A stretch of 36,942 nt of DNA from Bacteroidales bacterium (GTDB lineage: Bacteria > Bacteroidota > Bacteroidia > Bacteroidales > JALTDM01), in assembly GCA_027074135.1 (NCBI GenBank), contig JALTDM010000004.1, positions 1 to 36,942 on the forward strand. Reading direction: 5' to 3'. Of this stretch, positions 33,045-36,942 are shown piece after piece. The translations under genes and the position numbers were made by a program. The notes below the pieces were generated by a model, which saw nothing but the letters and a program-made list of their open reading frames with translations, ran no database searches and was not told the origin of the DNA. Position 1 is the stretch's first letter; every line of letters begins with the position of its first letter.

Positions 33045-35324
33045 CTATTCTTTATTAAAAATCAGATAACCGAAATTAACTATTACACTTTGCTTTCTGA
33101 ATGTTTTGTCCAAGACATTAAACGACAGAGAAACCGGTCCGAATTTAGTATGGTAAACAATAGCAGCCTCAAAAAGCATATTGTAATAACTGAGAGGTTT
33201 TTGTGCAACTTCTTTATAATTTTCCACAAAATGTTTAGATTCTGGAATGAAAATGTTTGGATTCAGATGTAAGTAAATTCCTTTGTAAACATTATAATCT
33301 AAAGAAATGCCTCCACCCATCCAAGATGGAGCTCTGAAATCATATAAAAACATAGTTTTGGAATATTGGGTGGGAGAAAATTGAGTATAATAAAAAGCCG
33401 ACGAATAAAAATTTTCAAATTGCGATTGGTTTGAAAAATGTGCACTAAATGAGGGGGTTATAAGTAGATTGTTAAATCGTATTACTTTTTTGAATTCAAA
33501 ATCTATATAGGGCCAATACCGGGTTACTCTATAAGTTTGATAATGTCGCGATGAAGTATTACCTGCGTAATAATTTTCCAACCCCCAAATATATCCTGCC
33601 GTAAGTGATGTTTTGCTTCCTTTGGTCGGATACTGAACATAATCAAGCGTGTTTTTATCTATCTGAAAAAATGTATTTGTGTACGGGAAATAAGTTTCGT
33701 CAGTAGTGTCGTCTATACTGAAATAAAGTGTTTGGTAATAACGGTTTATGTCATTATTTATATGCAAGTTTACTGAAAAATTTGTTTTGTTGTCTAAAGC
33801 AAATGCAAGTTTACCAAATGTAGATGTGCTATTGTGGATGATAAAGGAGGGATTTGTTTCAAGGAAAAACCATTCTGTGTTAGAAGTAAAATAGTTAAAT
33901 CTGTTGTAATTTATACCAAGAAGTATGTAATACGGAATTTTACCCGGGAATTCTATTCGTGATGAAAGTCCTACAGAGTTGTAAAATTTACCAAAGTATG
34001 AATTTAACCTGAACAAATAACTTTTTGAAGAAAGAAAACGGTAATTAACTTCTAAATATCCCGTGGTAAATGTGCCGGTAGATACATTGCCGCCGAATTT
34101 TGCAGTAAAGTGTTTTTCGGGTTTTATGTAAAGGTTTATAACATAAAAACCTGTTTTTTTATTGTATTTTGCAATGGGCATAAGCATAGAAAATTGTCCA
34201 TCTTGCATAAGACGGTAATAACCTTGTTTAAATTGTGACAGGGTGATTATTGTATCTTTTCTGTGCTTAAAGTTTTGCATTACATATTTCTTTTGCAATT
34301 TATTCAGGTTGGTGATGTTTATGTTTTTTATCAAAATAGGTTTTTCTTTGGAGTGGAAAATTTTTCTCATTTTATTTATTTTGCTTGTGTCCCGGAATGA
34401 AGCAATTATTTTTTTTATTGTATCTACTTGTGTCAGACCGTATTTGTAGCCGAGGTCTATTATTTCTTTTGCTTTGTCAAATTCAAAGACCGCATAATTT
34501 TGCAGACCGGGAGGTTCAAGTATGAACAAATTATGTAATGTGTCATACGAATTATTATTGTTAAATACCAATTTTTCCACAATTTTCAGCAAATCATCTT
34601 GGTCAATAAATTTTTTGTCAAGATAAGTTTTACTACCTATTATAAAATCAGGGTCAAAATCGTTTTTCATCACATCAATTGCGAAATTATTGTATATTCC
34701 GCCGTCATAAAGTATTTTACCGTTAATGATGACCGGGGCATAATATATCGGATAAGCCATTGACGAACGTACAGCAAGCCCAAGATTGCCCTTCGAAAAT
34801 ACAACAGCTTTGTTTTTTATAATATCGGAAGCTATACACCTGTATGGAACCATTAAGCTGTCGAAATTTCCACCTGATTTTTGTGTTGCTTGTGAGAATA
34901 ATTCCAAAAAGGCAAGGTTCATCGGAGTAGTGTTTATGAAACTGATTGGGAGGTATGGTTTTATTATAGAATCGTATTTAAAATTTAATTCTAACCAAGC
35001 CGGAGTAGTTTCTTTCTTTTTTATGTAAAAAAAATATTTATCCGGGATTTTTCCGAATGCCCAATCCAAAAATTCATCTGAAGTAGCAATTTTTTTCATT
35101 TCTTCGGGAGAATATCCTGCTGCATACAGACCACCGACAATTGCTCCCATAGATGTTCCTACTACATAGTCAATGGGTATGCCATTCTCTTCGAATGCTT
35201 GAATTATACCAATGTGTGCCAGCCCTTTAGCTCCACCACCACTTAAAACAAGTCCTACTTTTTGAGCTTTAAGAGAAAAGGATATGAGAAAAAATATTAT
35301 GATATTTGCAAAAAAAAATCTCAT
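33045..35324 (-). CDS. Patatin-like phospholipase with POTRA and outer-membrane barrel (PlpD-like)
   Basis: 759 residues from ATG 35324 (MRFFFANIIIFFLISFSLKA, then QKVGLVLSGGGAKG); an upstream TTG was not chosen. The patatin domain (about residues 20-310) has the oxyanion 'GGGAKG', the nucleophile elbow 'GTSMG' and the dyad Asp in 'ILYDGGIYNN'. A POTRA-like segment follows ('ILIKNINITNLNKLQKKYVMQNF', about 335-405), then a barrel of alternating strands to 'SVIVNFGYLIFNKE'. The architecture matches type Vd secretion (PlpD) proteins and a common Bacteroidota family. It probably presents a phospholipase A-type esterase on or through the outer membrane. Confidence 0.9.
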   Translation of the reverse strand: MRFFFANIIIFFLISFSLKAQKVGLVLSGGGAKGLAHIGIIQAFEENGIPIDYVVGTSMGAIVGGLYAAGYSPEEMKKIATSDEFLDWAFGKIPDKYFFYIKKKETTPAWLELNFKYDSIIKPYLPISFINTTPMNLAFLELFSQATQKSGGNFDSLMVPYRCIASDIIKNKAVVFSKGNLGLAVRSSMAYPIYYAPVIINGKILYDGGIYNNFAIDVMKNDFDPDFIIGSKTYLDKKFIDQDDLLKIVEKLVFNNNNSYDTLHNLFILEPPGLQNYAVFEFDKAKEIIDLGYKYGLTQVDTIKKIIASFRDTSKINKMRKIFHSKEKPILIKNINITNLNKLQKKYVMQNFKHRKDTIITLSQFKQGYYRLMQDGQFSMLMPIAKYNKKTGFYVINLYIKPEKHFTAKFGGNVSTGTFTTGYLEVNYRFLSSKSYLFRLNSYFGKFYNSVGLSSRIEFPGKIPYYILLGINYNRFNYFTSNTEWFFLETNPSFIIHNSTSTFGKLAFALDNKTNFSVNLHINNDINRYYQTLYFSIDDTTDETYFPYTNTFFQIDKNTLDYVQYPTKGSKTSLTAGYIWGLENYYAGNTSSRHYQTYRVTRYWPYIDFEFKKVIRFNNLLITPSFSAHFSNQSQFENFYSSAFYYTQFSPTQYSKTMFLYDFRAPSWMGGGISLDYNVYKGIYLHLNPNIFIPESKHFVENYKEVAQKPLSYYNMLFEAAIVYHTKFGPVSLSFNVLDKTFRKQSVIVNFGYLIFNKE

Positions 35325-35357
35325 GGTTAACGGAAGTTTCAATAACTTTACAAACTA

Positions 35358-35365
35358 CAAAAATA
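35358..35365 (-). promoter_or_regulatory. Putative -7 element for the patatin gene
   Basis: TATTTTTG on the minus strand, 33 nt upstream of ATG 35324; matches TAnnTTTG. It lies in the same short divergent region as the DUF4301 start (35374). Confidence 0.4.
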
Positions 35366-35373
35366 CAAATATT

Positions 35374-36885
35374 ATGCTTACTCAAAGAGATAAAGAATTA
35401 TTGGCAAAAAAAGGAATTGACGAAAAAAATATTGAATATCAATTGTCTTTGTTTCGCAAGAGAACCCCTTACATGAAATTGGAAAGACCTGCTGTAGTTG
35501 ACGACGGAATTCTGAAGTATGCAGATGTTGAAATTGAAAAATTTGTAATCGAGTATGATAATTTTCTTTCGGAAAGAGGTAAAAAAGTTGTAAAATTTGT
35601 ACCAGCTTCTGGTGCTGCCACACGTATGTTCAAAGAATTTTTTGCTTGTCTTAACGCAGGTTGTACGGAGTTATCCGGTTTTCCGCAAGTGAAAAAATAT
35701 TGTGATAATTACAGACGATTTGCGTTTTACGAAAAATTAAATGCCGTATTAAAGCAAAAAACAGGAAAGTCGCAAGACGAGTTGGTCGAAAGCCGCGATT
35801 GTAAAACGGTAATTAGTGCTTTGGCTACGGAGTTTGGTCTTGATTACGGACATACACCTAAAGGGTTGATAGAATTTCATAAATATAGAGACGGTAGCGT
35901 GCGAACTGCATTTGAAGAGCATTTGTACGAAGGTGTAGGTCATATTTCTTCCTCAGACAAGGCATATTTCCATTTTACTGTGTCACCTGAGTTTAATGAA
36001 GATTTTGAAAAGTTAGCGTCTGTATATAAAACATTGAATGAAACGGAACTTATAATTGATTTTTCGAACCAATATCATTCAACCGATACTGTTGCGGTAA
36101 CCGAAAACAATGAGCTTGTACGTACTCCTGACGGTGAATTATTGTTCAGACCGGGAGGACACGGTTCATTGCTCAAAAATCTTGCTTCTATTGATGCCGA
36201 AATGATTTTTGTAAAGAATATTGACAACATCTCACATGGTGATTATTTTGAAACTTCTGTGAGATATAAAAAGTTCCTCGGTGGCGTGGCGGTTGTCCTT
36301 AAAAAGAAAATTGATGAATTGCGTGGCAAATTAGATGAGGAAGGTAAAATAGCATTGCCTGAAATAAAATCTTTTTTGAATAATTATTACTTTTTGGATA
36401 CTTTTCCGCAATTTGCTACTGAAAATGAGGAGGTTTCATTTTACAAGTATTTCCTTGACAGACCTTTCCGTGTGGTGGGTATGGTTAAAAATGAAGGTGA
36501 GCCCGGCGGTGGTCCGTTTTGGGTGAGGTATAAGGATATGAATTTTTCTACCCTGCAAATTGTAGAGAAAAGTCAAATTGATTTGGAAGATGCTGTACAA
36601 AGAGAAATTTTGGAGGCTTCCACACATTTCAATCCCGTAGATATGGTTATCATTTTTGATAAAGACAGACATAACCTGAATGATTTTGTGGATAACGATG
36701 CTTATTTTATCAGCAACAAATCTTACGAGGGACAAAATATCAAGGCTCTTGAATGGCCCGGTTTGTGGAACGGCTCTATGTCGGACTGGCTGACAGTTTT
36801 TGTGGAAATCCCACTGGAAACATTCAATCCCGTAAAAGTTGTAACCGACCTATTGAAAAAGTATCATCAACCTGTGTCAGAATAA
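35374..36885 (+). CDS. DUF4301-family protein, possible nucleotidyltransferase fold
   Basis: 503 residues from ATG 35374 (MLTQRDKELLAKKGI); an earlier ATG would put 30 extra residues inside the divergent gene's start region. Length and sequence fit DUF4301, a Bacteroidota family without assigned function. Several segments recall UDP-sugar pyrophosphorylase-type nucleotidyltransferases in order: 'FVPASGAATRMFK' (compare the nucleotide loop with a conserved R and K), 'LLFRPGGHGSLLKNL' (compare PPGG.G) and 'MIFVKNIDNIS' (compare the metal-binding NIDN). There is no signal peptide, so it is cytoplasmic. The nucleotidyltransferase reading is my inference. It is followed 4 nt later by a membrane protein gene. 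Confidence 0.82.
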   Translation: MLTQRDKELLAKKGIDEKNIEYQLSLFRKRTPYMKLERPAVVDDGILKYADVEIEKFVIEYDNFLSERGKKVVKFVPASGAATRMFKEFFACLNAGCTELSGFPQVKKYCDNYRRFAFYEKLNAVLKQKTGKSQDELVESRDCKTVISALATEFGLDYGHTPKGLIEFHKYRDGSVRTAFEEHLYEGVGHISSSDKAYFHFTVSPEFNEDFEKLASVYKTLNETELIIDFSNQYHSTDTVAVTENNELVRTPDGELLFRPGGHGSLLKNLASIDAEMIFVKNIDNISHGDYFETSVRYKKFLGGVAVVLKKKIDELRGKLDEEGKIALPEIKSFLNNYYFLDTFPQFATENEEVSFYKYFLDRPFRVVGMVKNEGEPGGGPFWVRYKDMNFSTLQIVEKSQIDLEDAVQREILEASTHFNPVDMVIIFDKDRHNLNDFVDNDAYFISNKSYEGQNIKALEWPGLWNGSMSDWLTVFVEIPLETFNPVKVVTDLLKKYHQPVSE

Positions 36886-36889
36886 AATT

Positions 36890-36942
36890 ATGAAGAAGTT
36901 TGCTTTAATTATTTCTTATGTTTTTCATCCGGTATTTGTATT
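36890..36942 (+). CDS. N-terminus of a membrane protein, cut by the window end
   Basis: An ATG 4 nt after the DUF4301 stop opens 17 codons, MKKFALIISYVFHPVFV, to the window edge. The hydrophobic start and the 'SYVFHPVFV' element recall a conserved Bacteroidota integral membrane protein, sometimes annotated as PAP2-like, but the fragment is too short for a firm call. Spacing suggests co-transcription with the DUF4301 gene. Confidence 0.6.
   Translation, partial: MKKFALIISYVFHPVFV

Overview
This is a low-GC segment from a member of the Bacteroidota (Bacteroidetes). The evidence is: two proteins ending in a type B type IX secretion (T9SS) sorting domain; a PorP/SprF-family outer-membrane protein; the gliding ATPase GldA; many small lipoproteins with Bacteroidota-style post-cysteine residues; and recurrent promoter elements matching TAnnTTTG, the -7 box of the phylum's housekeeping sigma factor, with no Shine-Dalgarno consensus. 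I cannot name a genus.

Layout. 1-4967 (minus) is a tight surface operon: a collagen/tail-fibre-like repeat protein, then an Ig-like repeat T9SS substrate, then a PorP/SprF protein cut by the window edge. 5048-9999 (minus) is an overlapping operon: WecA/TagO-like lipid-linked sugar transferase, MltD-like lytic transglycosylase, UvrA. Next come rpmH (10082-10237), a CoA-disulfide-reductase-like flavoprotein, a 345-base gap, and pheT with a long hairpin just behind it. 14600-16043 holds a small secreted protein and a broken DUF2971 gene. 16255-21095 is a second surface operon: a small secreted protein translationally coupled to a 1439-residue adhesin with SprB repeats, PKD domains and a T9SS type B signal. 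tRNA-Ser(CGA) follows.

From 21.4 kb the strands alternate: a thioredoxin-fold lipoprotein and a GDPD-like lipoprotein (plus), rnhB (minus), gldA-metK (plus), an outer-membrane barrel candidate (plus), a small secreted protein (minus), a glutaminyl cyclase and methyltransferase operon (minus), and a divergent lipoprotein region. The window ends with a patatin/outer-membrane barrel protein (minus), a DUF4301 protein (plus) and the first codons of a membrane protein.

Much of the window concerns the cell envelope. Nine proteins have a signal-peptidase-I-type signal, and in each I place a glutamine right after the likely cleavage site. The window also encodes the lipoprotein glutaminyl cyclase that could turn such N-termini into pyroglutamate. 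I see no CRISPR array, insertion sequence, prophage or biosynthetic cluster. The most interesting observations are the two surface-adhesin operons, the Q-rule set with its cyclase, a 12-bp perfect inverted repeat over the cyclase promoter, the hairpin behind pheT, the doubly damaged DUF2971 gene, and nucleotidyltransferase-like motifs in the DUF4301 protein.
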